A stretch of DNA of 64,000 bases from Trujillonella endophytica (GTDB lineage Bacteria > Actinomycetota > Actinomycetes > Mycobacteriales > Geodermatophilaceae). This document shows, one piece after another, positions 27,181-36,022 of this stretch; the stretch's first letter is position 1; every line of letters begins with the position of its first letter. Location: positions 124,001 to 188,000 of the forward strand of contig NZ_FOEE01000005.1 in the NCBI RefSeq assembly GCF_900110555.1, in the 5' to 3' direction. The position numbers and the translations under genes were made by a program. The notes beneath the pieces are model-generated. The model was not told where the DNA came from and did no database searches. It saw nothing but the letters and a program-made list of their open reading frames with translations.

Positions 27181-27891
27181 GTGACCGCGACGCAGCCGCG
27201 TCCCCTCGCCGTCCGCGTGCGCGCCGTCGTCCTGCTCGGTCTCGGGGTGGCGGCCGGCGCGGGCGCGATCACGGTGCTGTCGCTGATCATGCGGTCGGTC
27301 AGCGCGGTCGGGGGGTCGTGCGCCGACGGCGGCCCGTACGTCTCCGCCCAGCCGTGCCCGGACGGCACCGGTGCGGCGATGCTGCAGGTGCTCGGCCTGG
27401 CGCTGCTCTGCTTCGTCGGCGTCCTCTACGGGACCTCGGTCCTGAAGGCCCCGAACCCGCTCTGGCTCGGCTGGCCGGCGCTCTTCCTCACCCTCGGCTG
27501 GAACTTCCTCGAGGACGGGTTCGACCCGCCCGACGGCTCCGGCGGGGTCATCGGCGGCTTCGTCTTCTGCGGCGTCCTGTTCGTCCTGATGGGTGCCGCG
27601 CCGCTGCTCCTCGGCATCGGGATGCTGCGCACGAGCGGCCGGGACCGGAAGCGGCAGGCCGGGCCACCGCCGGCCGTCGTCTCCCATCCGCACCTGGAGC
27701 GGCCCGGCCCGATCGCCCCGCGTCCCCCGGAGGAGCCCGACCTCCCCGGCGGCGACGACCCGCGCGCGTCGGCCCTGTCGGTCGCCGGGCGGCTGGAGCG
27801 CCTGGCCGCCCTGCACGCCTCCGGCGAGCTCACCGCCGAGGAGTACCGGCTGGCCAAGGCGGCCACCCTGCGGGAGGAGGCGCCCCGATGA
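27181..27891 (+). CDS. Membrane protein with C-terminal SHOCT domain
   Basis: A 236-residue protein. Hydrophobic helices lie at about 15-40, 60-82, 92-108 and 122-145. A Pro-rich linker leads to a C-terminal SHOCT motif (RLERLAALHASGELTAEEYRLAK). SHOCT modules are short oligomerisation or tethering domains. GGAGG at 27171 places the start at the GTG 27181 rather than 27175. Its stop overlaps the ATG of a 35-residue micro-ORF. Confidence 0.75.
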   Translation: MTATQPRPLAVRVRAVVLLGLGVAAGAGAITVLSLIMRSVSAVGGSCADGGPYVSAQPCPDGTGAAMLQVLGLALLCFVGVLYGTSVLKAPNPLWLGWPALFLTLGWNFLEDGFDPPDGSGGVIGGFVFCGVLFVLMGAAPLLLGIGMLRTSGRDRKRQAGPPPAVVSHPHLERPGPIAPRPPEEPDLPGGDDPRASALSVAGRLERLAALHASGELTAEEYRLAKAATLREEAPR

Positions 27892-27995
27892 CGGAGCCGA
27901 CGGCGAGCACCTGGCGGTGGTGGCTGTTCTACCTGGCCGCCGTCGTGGCGGGGGTCCTGGGCGGGAACGCGCTCTTCACCTGGGTGAGCACCTGA
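27888..27995 (+). CDS. 35-residue single-TM microprotein
   Basis: The ATG at 27888 overlaps the SHOCT protein stop (ATGA), with GGGAGGAGG 8 nt upstream inside that gene. The product has a short polar N-terminus (TEPTASTWRWW), then one hydrophobic helix LFYLAAVVAGVLGGNALF and ends WVST. Size, coupling and a single helix suggest a small subunit or regulator of the SHOCT membrane protein; this is inference. Confidence 0.55.
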   Translation: MTEPTASTWRWWLFYLAAVVAGVLGGNALFTWVST

Positions 27996-28024
27996 GCGCC
28001 GGCGGGCCCGCATAGGCTCGCCGG

Positions 28025-29368
28025 ATGGACGGCGCGCCGACGAACCCGCTGCAGGCCCAGCCCCTGGCCCGTGCCCAGGCCGAGGTCGCCGAACTGCTCA
28101 GCGACCTGATCCGGATCGACACCACCAACACCGGTGACACCGCCACCGGCCAGGGCGAACGCATCGCCGCGGAGTGGGTCGCCGGCAAGCTCGACGAGGT
28201 CGGCATCGGCTCGCAGATCTTCGAGTCCGAGCGGGGGCGGGCGAGCCTCGTCGCCCGGATCCCCGGCACCGACAGCAGCCGCCCGCCGCTGCTGGTGCAC
28301 GGCCACCTCGACGTCGTCCCCGCCGACCCGGCCGAGTGGAGCGTGCACCCGTTCTCCGGCGAGGAGCGCGACGGCTACGTCTGGGGTCGCGGCGCGGTCG
28401 ACATGAAGGACATGGACGCGATGGTGCTCGCGCTGGTCCGCGACTGGCAGCGCACCGGGGTCCGGCCGCCGCGGGACATCGTGCTGGCCTATCTCGCCGA
28501 CGAGGAGGCCGGCGGCACGCTCGGCGCCCGCTGGATGGTCGACACCCACCCGGACCTGTTCGCCGACTGCACCGAGGCGATCAGCGAGGTGGGCGGCTTC
28601 AGCATCACCGTCCGCGACGACCTGCGGCTGTACCTCGTGCAGACGGCGGAGAAGGGGCTGGCCTGGATGCGGCTGACCGCCTCCGGCCGCCCCGGGCACG
28701 GCTCGTTCGTGCACGACGACAACGCCGTCACCCGCCTGTGCCAGGCCGTCGCCCGCATCGGCGCCACCCGGCTGCCCACCGTGCTCACCCCGCCGATGCG
28801 TGCCTTCCTCGACGCGGTCAGCGACGCCTACGGCGTCGAGATCGACCCCGACGAGCCCGAGGAGGCCCTCGCCCGGCTCGGCTCCATCAGCCGGATGATC
28901 GGCGCGGCCCTGCGCAACACCGCCAACCCCACGATGCTCGACGCCGGCTACAAGACCAACGTCATCCCGGGGACGGCGAGCGCCACCGTCGACGGGCGCT
29001 TCCTGCACGGCCAGGCCGAGGAGTTCGAGCGGCAGCTGGCGGGGCTGATCGGCGAGGGCATCCAGCGCGAGTGGATCGTCCACGACCAGGCGGTGGAGAC
29101 GACGTTCGACGGCCCGCTGGTGGACTCGATGGTCGCCGCGCTGAAGAGCGAGGACGACGGCGCCCGCCCGGTCCCGTTCACGATGAGCGGCGGCACCGAC
29201 GCCAAGAGCTTCGAGCGCCTGGGCATCCGCTGCTTCGGGTTCTCCCCGCTGCGGTTGCCCCCGGACCTGGACTTCGCCGCGCTGTTCCACGGCATCGACG
29301 AGCGCGTGCCGGTCGAGGCGCTGCAGTTCGGCATCCGGGTGCTGGACCGGTTCCTGCGGTCGGCGTGA
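28025..29368 (+). CDS. M20/M25/M40 family metallopeptidase
   Basis: A 447-residue cytoplasmic metallohydrolase of the M20 group (peptidase/deacylase). Metal-binding motifs are HGHLDVVPAD (about residue 95), GRGAVDMKDMDA, DEEAGG (general base Glu) and a late SGGTDAKSF with His in the LFHGIDERV segment. A dimerisation domain lies at about 205-330. No Shine-Dalgarno is seen; TAGGCT at 28013-28018 ends 6 nt before the ATG, so the mRNA is probably leaderless. Confidence 0.92.
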   Translation: MDGAPTNPLQAQPLARAQAEVAELLSDLIRIDTTNTGDTATGQGERIAAEWVAGKLDEVGIGSQIFESERGRASLVARIPGTDSSRPPLLVHGHLDVVPADPAEWSVHPFSGEERDGYVWGRGAVDMKDMDAMVLALVRDWQRTGVRPPRDIVLAYLADEEAGGTLGARWMVDTHPDLFADCTEAISEVGGFSITVRDDLRLYLVQTAEKGLAWMRLTASGRPGHGSFVHDDNAVTRLCQAVARIGATRLPTVLTPPMRAFLDAVSDAYGVEIDPDEPEEALARLGSISRMIGAALRNTANPTMLDAGYKTNVIPGTASATVDGRFLHGQAEEFERQLAGLIGEGIQREWIVHDQAVETTFDGPLVDSMVAALKSEDDGARPVPFTMSGGTDAKSFERLGIRCFGFSPLRLPPDLDFAALFHGIDERVPVEALQFGIRVLDRFLRSA

Positions 29369-29380
29369 TCTGATCTCGCT

Positions 29381-30184
29381 GTGACCTCTCGCACACCCGG
29401 CCCCGGTTCCGTCGCGCTCATCACCGGGGGCACCGGCGGCTTCGGCCGCGCCCTCGCCGCCACCCTGCGCGAGCGCGACGTGACCGCCGTCCTCGCCGAC
29501 CTCGACGGCGAGCGCAACCGGCAGGTCGCCGCCGACCTCGGCTGCCCCTTCGTGGTCCTCGACGTCACCGACCGCGCCGCCAACGCGGCCGTCGTCGCGC
29601 AGGTCGAGGCCGAGCACGGCCGCCTGGACGCCGCCTACCTCAACGCCGGCATCTCCGCGGCCAAGAGCGACGACGCCCTCGACGTCGACGAGTTCATGCG
29701 GGTCGTGCAGATCGACCTGTTCGGCGTCGTCTACGGCGTGGAGGCCGCGCGCCCGGCGATCAAGCGGGCCGGTGGGGGAGCGATCGTGGTCACGGCGTCG
29801 CTGGCCGGCCTCTCGCCGATGGCCACCGACCCCGGCTACAGCGTGGCCAAGGGCGGGGCGATCGCGTTCGTCCGCTCGATGGCGCCGCGACTGGCCGCCG
29901 AGGGGACGACGATCTCCGCCGTCTGCCCGGGCTTCGCCGACACCGCGATCATCGACCGCATCCGGCACGAGTTCACCGCCGCCGGCTTCCCGGTGCTGAC
30001 CGCGCAGGAGGTCGCCGACGCCCTGGTCATGGCCTGGGCCGAGGGCGAGCCGGGCGCGGCCTACGTCGTCCAGCCCGGCGTCGGCACGGTGAACTACCGG
30101 TTCAAGGGCGTGCCGGCGGCGCGGACGGCGGCCGGCGAGCCCGCCGCCGTCCCGGAGGCGCTGCGCCCGCCGGAGATGCGCTAG
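29381..30184 (+). CDS. SDR family oxidoreductase
   Basis: A 267-residue classical short-chain dehydrogenase. The cofactor motif is TGGTGGFGRA, the NAG motif is LNAGIS, and the catalytic Ser and YSVAK (Tyr-x-x-x-Lys, about residue 155) are present. VLADLDGE after strand 2 (acidic) favours NAD(H). It starts with GTG 12 nt after the peptidase stop. Confidence 0.9.
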   Translation: MTSRTPGPGSVALITGGTGGFGRALAATLRERDVTAVLADLDGERNRQVAADLGCPFVVLDVTDRAANAAVVAQVEAEHGRLDAAYLNAGISAAKSDDALDVDEFMRVVQIDLFGVVYGVEAARPAIKRAGGGAIVVTASLAGLSPMATDPGYSVAKGGAIAFVRSMAPRLAAEGTTISAVCPGFADTAIIDRIRHEFTAAGFPVLTAQEVADALVMAWAEGEPGAAYVVQPGVGTVNYRFKGVPAARTAAGEPAAVPEALRPPEMR

Positions 30185-30185
30185 C

Positions 30186-30758
30186 TCACTCCTCGCGCGG
30201 CTTGCGGCACGCGAAGAGCACCGCCGGGGGCACGTTCCACGGCGACATCCGCACGCGGACGTCGGCGAACCGACGGCGCAGCTCCTTGAGGATCAGCGGC
30301 GAGTACTGGATGACCAGCACGGCGCCGCCGGGCGCCACGATCCGCGGCAGCACGTCGAGGATCCGCTGCCGCAGCGCCGGCGCGAACGAGGTGTAGGGCA
30401 GCGCGGAGACCACGATGTCGGCCTGCCGCCCGTCGAGGTGCTCGTCGAGGTTCTCGGCCGAGTCGCAGACCACGTGCAGTCGCGGGTCGCGGTACCGGCC
30501 GGCCAGCAGCTCCGCGAGGCCGGGATCGATCTCGACCGCCACCAGTTCCGCCTCGGGGCCGAGCCGGGCGAGCAGCTCGCCGGTCTGCACGCCGGTGCCG
30601 GCGCCGAGCTCCACGACCAGCTTGGCGTTCGGCACGTCGCCGAGGTCGAGCATGTCGCGGACGGCCCAGCGCGAGGTGGGCAGGATCGCGCCCACCTGGC
30701 GGGGATTGGCGAGGAAGGCGCGGAGGAACTTCAGGCGGTCGTCGAGGTGCTGGTTCAC
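30186..30758 (-). CDS. PmtA-like SAM-dependent methyltransferase
   Basis: A 190-residue methyltransferase. The N-terminal FLRAFLANPRQVGAILPTS resembles bacterial phospholipid N-methyltransferases and KsgA relatives; motif I is VVELGAGTGVQTGELL, then VAVEIDPGLA, and a catalytic-region SALPYTSFAP. It probably methylates a phospholipid headgroup or similar amine, but an rRNA-methylase relative is possible. The GTG at 30758 has GGAGG upstream. Convergent with the SDR gene. Confidence 0.8.
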   Translation of the reverse strand: MNQHLDDRLKFLRAFLANPRQVGAILPTSRWAVRDMLDLGDVPNAKLVVELGAGTGVQTGELLARLGPEAELVAVEIDPGLAELLAGRYRDPRLHVVCDSAENLDEHLDGRQADIVVSALPYTSFAPALRQRILDVLPRIVAPGGAVLVIQYSPLILKELRRRFADVRVRMSPWNVPPAVLFACRKPREE

Positions 30759-30904
30759 GGGGGTCCTCCCGGGCCGGGGTCCGGGCGCGGGCTCGCCCGC
30801 CGGGCACCTTGACATGCCGGAGGCATCGGATGCCAGCGGAGGGGATCGACGTGAGCGCGTGGCGGAGTCGCGGAGTGACGTTTCCCATCACCCGGGGACT
30901 CCGC

Positions 30905-31144
30905 TCAGAGGTGCGGGCCGGGCAGGTAGGACAGCCGGGAACGGCGGCGGAGGATCACCTTGCGGGTGCCGTCGGCGTGCAGTTGCAGCCGGGCGAGCTC
31001 CCAGCCGCCGGTGTCGGCCTGGAGGCTCAACATGGTCGCCGCTGCGGTCCGGGACGTGCCCGGCGGGATCCGCAGCGGCGCGAACTCGTAGTCCCCGGCC
31101 GCCTCCACCCAGCCGATCGTGCCACGCAGCTCGCGGCGCGTCAC
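30905..31144 (-). CDS. DUF5703 family protein
   Basis: A 79-residue basic protein. YEFAPLRIPPGTSR, GGWELARLQLHADG and RKVILRRR follow the DUF5703 pattern found across Actinobacteria; function is unknown. The GTG at 31144 has GCGAGGGG upstream. It is divergent from the acidic 86-residue protein. Confidence 0.75.
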   Translation of the reverse strand: MTRRELRGTIGWVEAAGDYEFAPLRIPPGTSRTAAATMLSLQADTGGWELARLQLHADGTRKVILRRRSRLSYLPGPHL

Positions 31145-31221
31145 CAGGCGAGCCCCTCGCCCCGCTCCGGCGGCAGGATGGGACGGGACCCGATCGCCGC
31201 CGACCCAGCGAGGAGGACGCC

Positions 31222-31482
31222 GTGACCGAGCCCGGTACCGCGCCCGACGCCGACCGCGCCGAGCAGGAGGCGCTGCTGACCCCGCCCGCCCCCGGCACGG
31301 CCGGTGAGGCCGCCCCGGTGGCCGACGGCGTGCCGGAGGCGGACGCGCTGGACCAGCAGCTGGCCACCCGGCCGGGGGAGGCCGCCCCGCCCACCTCCGT
31401 CGGCTACCGGGAGGCCGACGACGCCGACGTCCTGGAGCAGGCCGAGGTCGTCCCGGTCGACGAGGACGACGTCCCCGGCTGA
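31222..31482 (+). CDS. Small acidic hypothetical protein
   Basis: An 86-residue, strongly acidic, Pro/Ala-rich, probably disordered protein. It contains two related motifs, EADALDQQ and EADDADVLEQ, and ends EVVPVDEDDVPG. Similar short acidic proteins are common in actinobacteria. AGGAGG lies 6 nt before the GTG at 31222. Confidence 0.6.
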   Translation: MTEPGTAPDADRAEQEALLTPPAPGTAGEAAPVADGVPEADALDQQLATRPGEAAPPTSVGYREADDADVLEQAEVVPVDEDDVPG

Positions 31483-31548
31483 CCTCTCGTCGCGCGTCCG
31501 GGTGACGCGCACCCGGCTGGGCCGGATCAACCGGCATGCTCGGCAACC

Positions 31549-32025
31549 GTGGCCCTCTGGATCGTGATCTCGCTCGCCGTCGCCGTGCTCGCCCCGCTGA
31601 CGGCGTTCTTCGTCGGCGGACGCCGCTTCTGGGCCACCGTCGGCGAGCGCGCGCCGGACGGGTTGCTGGAGCGGCACGGGCTCGAGGCCGGGGACACCCT
31701 CGCGGTGCAGCGCGCCATGGCGCGCGGCCGTCGCGCCGAGGAGCCCCGGATCCGCCCGGCGGTCGTGGAGTGGGCCGGCAGCACCCTGGCCGCGGTGGAG
31801 GAGTCGGAGCGGCTGCACGCCCGGCGCCGGGCGGTGGCGGCCGCGCTGACCGCGCTCGGGGCCGTGGCGCTGGTGCTCGCCGTCGTCCTCGGGCTGACCG
31901 ACGGCGGCGCCGGTGGGGGCTTCTGGCTGGTCGTCGTCCTCTCCCTCGGGCTGCTGCTCAACCTGGTCGTGCTGCCACGCGTGCTGCGGCGCAACCTGCG
32001 CCGGGCGGTCAGCAGCAACGCCTGA
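31549..32025 (+). CDS. Hypothetical membrane protein, three TM helices
   Basis: A 158-residue protein with an N-terminal helix (3-24), a soluble Arg/Glu-rich middle and two C-terminal helices (about 95-117, 124-145), then a basic tail. No family recognised. The GTG start has no ribosome site; CATGCT ends 8 nt upstream, suggesting leaderless expression. Confidence 0.6.
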   Translation: MALWIVISLAVAVLAPLTAFFVGGRRFWATVGERAPDGLLERHGLEAGDTLAVQRAMARGRRAEEPRIRPAVVEWAGSTLAAVEESERLHARRRAVAAALTALGAVALVLAVVLGLTDGGAGGGFWLVVVLSLGLLLNLVVLPRVLRRNLRRAVSSNA

Positions 32026-32047
32026 CGACTTCCCCTCCGGGCCTCGC

Positions 32048-32066
32048 TTTGGTTAGGCTGCCCTAA
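32048..32066 (+). promoter_or_regulatory. IdeR/DtxR-type iron box upstream of DUF2470 gene
   Basis: TTTGGTTAGGCTGCCCTAA matches 16 of 19 positions of the classical iron box. It contains a TAGGCT -10-like element and lies 23 nt before the ATG of the DUF2470 protein, an ideal place to block transcription under iron repletion. Confidence 0.65.
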
Positions 32067-32088
32067 CTCAATCGCCCGGAGGCTCCGC

Positions 32089-32853
32089 ATGACCGCATTC
32101 CCCGGCCGCGGCCCCGCCGCCCTGGACCACTCCGCCGCTCCCGCCGAGCGCGCCCGCACGGTGGCCGCCCGCGCCGGCGCTGCCCTGTGCATCGCCGGCC
32201 GGGAGCCGGCTCGGCCCCTGGCGCACGCGACCACCGTGGCGGGGCAGGTGCTGCTGCTGGTGCCCGCCGGCGGGGAGGCCGTCGCAACGGTCGAGGCCAG
32301 CCCCGGCGCCGACGTGAGCGCGCTGCTCATGGTGAGCGACCGTGCCCCGGTGCCGCTGCGCGACCCGGTCCGCGGGCAGGTCTGGCTGTCGGGCTGGCTG
32401 ACCCCGGTGGCCGACCGCGACCTGCGCGCGGCCGCGCTGGAGTTCGCCGACGTCCGCCCCGCGGGGGACCTGCTCGACGTCGGCGGCGCCACGACCCTGC
32501 TGCGGCTCGACCTGGCCGAGATCGTGCTGCGCGAGGGGGAGCGCTGCACCGAGGTGGGGCCCGCCGACTACGTCGCGGCCCGGCCCGACCCGCTCCTCGA
32601 GGTCGAGACGCGGATGCTCACCCACGTCGACCGCTGCCACCCCGAGGTGCTCGAGGGCCTGGCCCGCCTCCTCCCCGCGGACACCGTCGGCGCGGACGAC
32701 GTCGTCCGGCCCCTGGCGCTGGACCGATTCGGCTACCGGCTGCGCATCGAGCGGCCCGGCGGGCACACCGACGCGCGGGTGGCCTTCCCCCGGCCGCTCA
32801 CCTGCGCCGGGCAGCTGCACGCGGCCACCCAGCACCTGCTCGCCCGCGCCTGA
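32089..32853 (+). CDS. DUF2470 domain protein, probable heme/iron utilisation
   Basis: A 254-residue soluble protein. The N-terminal ~150 residues resemble the split-barrel region of HugZ-like heme-utilisation proteins. The C-terminal ~80 residues carry the DUF2470 pattern (MLTHVDRCHPEVLEGLARLL, then LDRFGYRLRIE). Heme-iron handling is the known association. CGGAGG precedes the ATG, and an iron box lies immediately upstream, supporting iron-dependent control together with the SIP gene at 7960. Confidence 0.78.
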   Translation: MTAFPGRGPAALDHSAAPAERARTVAARAGAALCIAGREPARPLAHATTVAGQVLLLVPAGGEAVATVEASPGADVSALLMVSDRAPVPLRDPVRGQVWLSGWLTPVADRDLRAAALEFADVRPAGDLLDVGGATTLLRLDLAEIVLREGERCTEVGPADYVAARPDPLLEVETRMLTHVDRCHPEVLEGLARLLPADTVGADDVVRPLALDRFGYRLRIERPGGHTDARVAFPRPLTCAGQLHAATQHLLARA

Positions 32854-32911
32854 GGGGACTGACGCGCGCGACATGCTCCGGGGCCCGGGGGGACTGTCGC
32901 GCGCGACGTGC

Positions 32912-34870
32912 TCAGGCGTCGGCGAGGGTCTCGGCGAGCAGCCCGGCCAGCCGGGTGCGCCGGGGGCGGACGTCGACCTCCCGCACGGCCCGGGCCAGTG
33001 CGGCCCCGGACGCGTGCACGATCGACAGGTGCGACTGCGCCCGGGTCAGCGCGGTGTAGACCAGCGGCCGCGACAGCATGCCGCCGGCCTCCGGGGGCAG
33101 CACGACGACGACGCCCGGCCACTCCGACCCCTGCGCGCGGTGCACGGTGATCGCCCAGCCGTGCCGCAGGTCCGAGAGCGCGTTGGTGGGCACGGTGACC
33201 GGGCCCGAGGCGAAGGCGACGTCCAGCGACCCGTCGCCGGTGCCGGTGACCACGCCGGTCTCGCCGTTGGCGAAGCCGATGGGCTCCAGGTCCAGGTGGT
33301 TGGCGGTGGCCACCACCCGGTCGCCGACGTCGAAGCCCCACACCGTGCCGTCCCCGGGGTTCAGCTTCGCCTTCAGCGCCTTGTTCAGCTCGATGGTGCC
33401 GGCAGGCCCGCGGTGCACCGGCGTCACCACCTGCACGGTGCCCGGGTCGATGCCCAGCGCCCGCGGGATCGAGTCGGTGACCAGCTGCACCACCCGCCGG
33501 GCCGCCTCCGCGCTGCCGGTCGCCGGGACGACGACGACCTCCCGGTCGGGGGAGTCCACCGGCGGCAGCTCGCCGGCGCGGACGGCGTTGGCCAGCCGCG
33601 CGATCGCACCGCCCTCGGCCTGCCGGTACAGCGTGGTCAGCTCGGTCACCGGGACGGTCGTGGAGTCGATGAGGTCGCCGAGCACGTGGCCGGGGCCGAT
33701 GGAGGGCAGCTGCGCCGGGTCGCCCACGAGCACCAGGTGGGTGCCGTCGGGACAGGCCTCCAGCAGCGCGGCGGTCAGCTCGACGTCGAGCATCGACGCC
33801 TCGTCGACCACGACGACGTCGGCGTCCAGCGGCCATTCCTCGTTGCGGGCGAAGCCGCCGGTCGTGCCCTGCGCGCCGAGCAGCCGGTGCACCGTCACCG
33901 CGGGGTGGTCGGTCAGCTCCTCCAGCCGCTTGGCCGCGCGGCCGGTGGGAGCGGCCAGGGCCACCTCGCTGCCCTTGGCCATGAGGAGCTTGACGACGGC
34001 GGCCACGGTGCGGCTCTTGCCGGTGCCCGGACCGCCGGTGAGCAGCGACACCCCGGCCCCCAGGACCGCGGCGACGGCGGCCTTCTGGGACTCGTCCAGC
34101 CCCTTGGCCACCGAGCGGACGGCGGCCGGGTCCGCGATCCGCTCCGCGGTGGCCATCAGCCGGGCGATGTTCTCGGCCACGGCCTCCTCGGCCATGCCGT
34201 AGCGCGCCAGCGACAGCATGCGCAGCGCCGGGTCCGGCTCGGGCGGCTCGGTGTCGGACTCCTCGTCCCACTCCGGCTCCGGCGGCTCGTGGTCGAGCAC
34301 CTCGCCGGAGTCCACCGCCGCCGCGATCGCCGCGGCCGGATCGGCGATCCCCTCCGCGCGCAGCGCCGCCACCACGAGGTCGACCGGCAGCACGGTGTGC
34401 CCGTCCCGGGTCGCCGTCCGCAGCGTGAGCGCGACGACCGCCCGGCCGCGGCGGGTGTCCTGGCGGTCGGCGCCCGGGAGCAGCGCGATCGCCAGCCGGT
34501 CGGCGTCGGCGAGGCTCACGCCGGTCAGCCCCAGCAGGGCCCACGGGTCGTCGCGCAGTCGGCGGGCCGCATCGGGACCCAGGGCGTCGGCGGTGCCGGC
34601 GGCCAGCTTGGCCTCCAGGCCGGCGCTGACCAGCAGCGTCACCACCTCGTAGGTCGGGGCGGCCGCCAGGAAGCTGGAGAACAGCCGCTCGGCGCGCTGC
34701 TTGCCCACCCGCGGCAGCTTCAGCAGCTTCGCGGCGGTCACGTCGTCGGGCGAGGTGATGCCGATGCCGGGCAGCTCGGCCGCCGTCCGCTTGCCCAGCC
34801 CGGGCCACAGCCCGGCGGCGCAGAAGGCGGCGAAGACCCGGTCGGCCGCGACGGGGGCCGGCGTGGTCAC
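32912..34870 (-). CDS. RecD2-like ATP-dependent DNA helicase
   Basis: A 652-residue superfamily 1B helicase. An N-terminal region with helix-hairpin-helix segments (LPGIGITSPDDV, LLKLPRVGKQRAERL) precedes the motor. Walker A is TGGPGTGKSRT, motif II is VVVVDEASML, motif III is LVGDPAQLPS, motif V/VI include VTVHRAQGSEWP and TALTRAQ. It unwinds DNA 5' to 3' in repair or recombination. Somewhat shorter than RecD2 of Firmicutes/Deinococcus. The GTG start overlaps the aldo/keto reductase stop by 4 nt. Confidence 0.9.
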   Translation of the reverse strand: MTTPAPVAADRVFAAFCAAGLWPGLGKRTAAELPGIGITSPDDVTAAKLLKLPRVGKQRAERLFSSFLAAAPTYEVVTLLVSAGLEAKLAAGTADALGPDAARRLRDDPWALLGLTGVSLADADRLAIALLPGADRQDTRRGRAVVALTLRTATRDGHTVLPVDLVVAALRAEGIADPAAAIAAAVDSGEVLDHEPPEPEWDEESDTEPPEPDPALRMLSLARYGMAEEAVAENIARLMATAERIADPAAVRSVAKGLDESQKAAVAAVLGAGVSLLTGGPGTGKSRTVAAVVKLLMAKGSEVALAAPTGRAAKRLEELTDHPAVTVHRLLGAQGTTGGFARNEEWPLDADVVVVDEASMLDVELTAALLEACPDGTHLVLVGDPAQLPSIGPGHVLGDLIDSTTVPVTELTTLYRQAEGGAIARLANAVRAGELPPVDSPDREVVVVPATGSAEAARRVVQLVTDSIPRALGIDPGTVQVVTPVHRGPAGTIELNKALKAKLNPGDGTVWGFDVGDRVVATANHLDLEPIGFANGETGVVTGTGDGSLDVAFASGPVTVPTNALSDLRHGWAITVHRAQGSEWPGVVVVLPPEAGGMLSRPLVYTALTRAQSHLSIVHASGAALARAVREVDVRPRRTRLAGLLAETLADA

Positions 34871-35838
34871 CGGCGCTCCGGATAGCCGAAGTCGGGCGCG
34901 GAGACGTCCTCCAGGGCCGTGCGGATCGCCGCCGGGAGCCGGACGACGTCGGCGTCCAGGGAGGCCTGCAGCTGCGCGGCCGTGCGCGCGCCCACCACCG
35001 GCGCGACGACGCCCGGCCGGTCGCGCACCCACGCCAGCGCCACGCCCAGCGGGGTGGTGCCCAGCCCCTCGGCGGCGGTGATGACCGCCTCGACGATGCG
35101 GTCGGAGGTGGCCGAGCGCAGCCCGTCGATGAAGCCCTGCCACTGCGGGGAGGCGCCCCGGGACTCGCTCGGGGTGCTGTGCCGGTACTTGCCGGTGAGC
35201 AGCCCGCGGCCCAGCGGCGACCACGCGAGCACGCCCAGCCCGAGCGCCTCCGCGGCCGGCACGACCTCGCGCTCGACGCCGCGCTGCAGGAGCGAGTACT
35301 CGACCTGGGTGCTCACCAGCGGCACCCGGCCGGGCCACGCGCGCTGCCAGGTGGCGGCCTGCGCGGTCTGCCACCCCGTGAAGTTGCTGACCCCGACGTA
35401 GCGGGTGCGGCCGGAGGTGACCGCCGTGTCGCACGCGGCCAGCGTCTCCTCGATCGGGGTGTGCTCGTCCCAGGCGTGCAGCTGCCAGAGGTCCACGTGG
35501 TCCACGCCCAGCCGGTCCAGGGAGGCGTCGAGGGCGCCCAGCAGGTGCCCGCGGGAGGCGCCCCGGCCCATCGGCCCCGGCCGGGTGCGGCCCACGGCCT
35601 TCGTGGCGACGAGGACGTCCGACCGCGGGACGACGTCGGACAGCAGCCGGCCCAGGGTGCGCTCGCTCTCGCCGTCGCAGTAGACGTCGGCGGTGTCGAC
35701 CAGCGTGCCCCCGGCGTCGACGAAGGCGGTGAGCTGCATCGCGGCCTCGTCCTCGTCGGTGTCCCGGCCCCAGGTCATGGTGCCGAGCGCGAGCCGGGAG
35801 ACGACCAGGCCGCTGCGCCCGAGAGCCCGTTGTTCCAC
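34867..35838 (-). CDS. Aldo/keto reductase
   Basis: A 323-residue NADPH-dependent oxidoreductase with the (beta/alpha)8 fold. Active-site residues are in DTADVYCDGESE (Asp, Tyr), VATKAVG (Lys) and WQLHAWD (His). YVGVSNF and LAWSPLGRGLLTGKY are typical of the AKR YajO/Tas group. The GTG at 35838 is preceded by TAGGTT ending 8 nt upstream and no ribosome site, indicating a leaderless start. First gene of a pair with the helicase. Confidence 0.92.
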   Translation of the reverse strand: MEQRALGRSGLVVSRLALGTMTWGRDTDEDEAAMQLTAFVDAGGTLVDTADVYCDGESERTLGRLLSDVVPRSDVLVATKAVGRTRPGPMGRGASRGHLLGALDASLDRLGVDHVDLWQLHAWDEHTPIEETLAACDTAVTSGRTRYVGVSNFTGWQTAQAATWQRAWPGRVPLVSTQVEYSLLQRGVEREVVPAAEALGLGVLAWSPLGRGLLTGKYRHSTPSESRGASPQWQGFIDGLRSATSDRIVEAVITAAEGLGTTPLGVALAWVRDRPGVVAPVVGARTAAQLQASLDADVVRLPAAIRTALEDVSAPDFGYPERR

Positions 35839-36022
35839 GAGGGGCCAACCTACCGGCGCGCGGGCGCCTCGGGCCGGGGCGCGCGGGGGTGCTGGGGACG
35901 GCGCGCCGGGCGGGCACCGTGTGACCGGCGCGGCGCCGCCTAGGGTGGTGCCCCGTGCCAGTGGAGTCGCGGGAGTGCAGGAACCGTCACCGAGCGACTC
36001 CGAAGGCGAGGGGCTGACCGCG

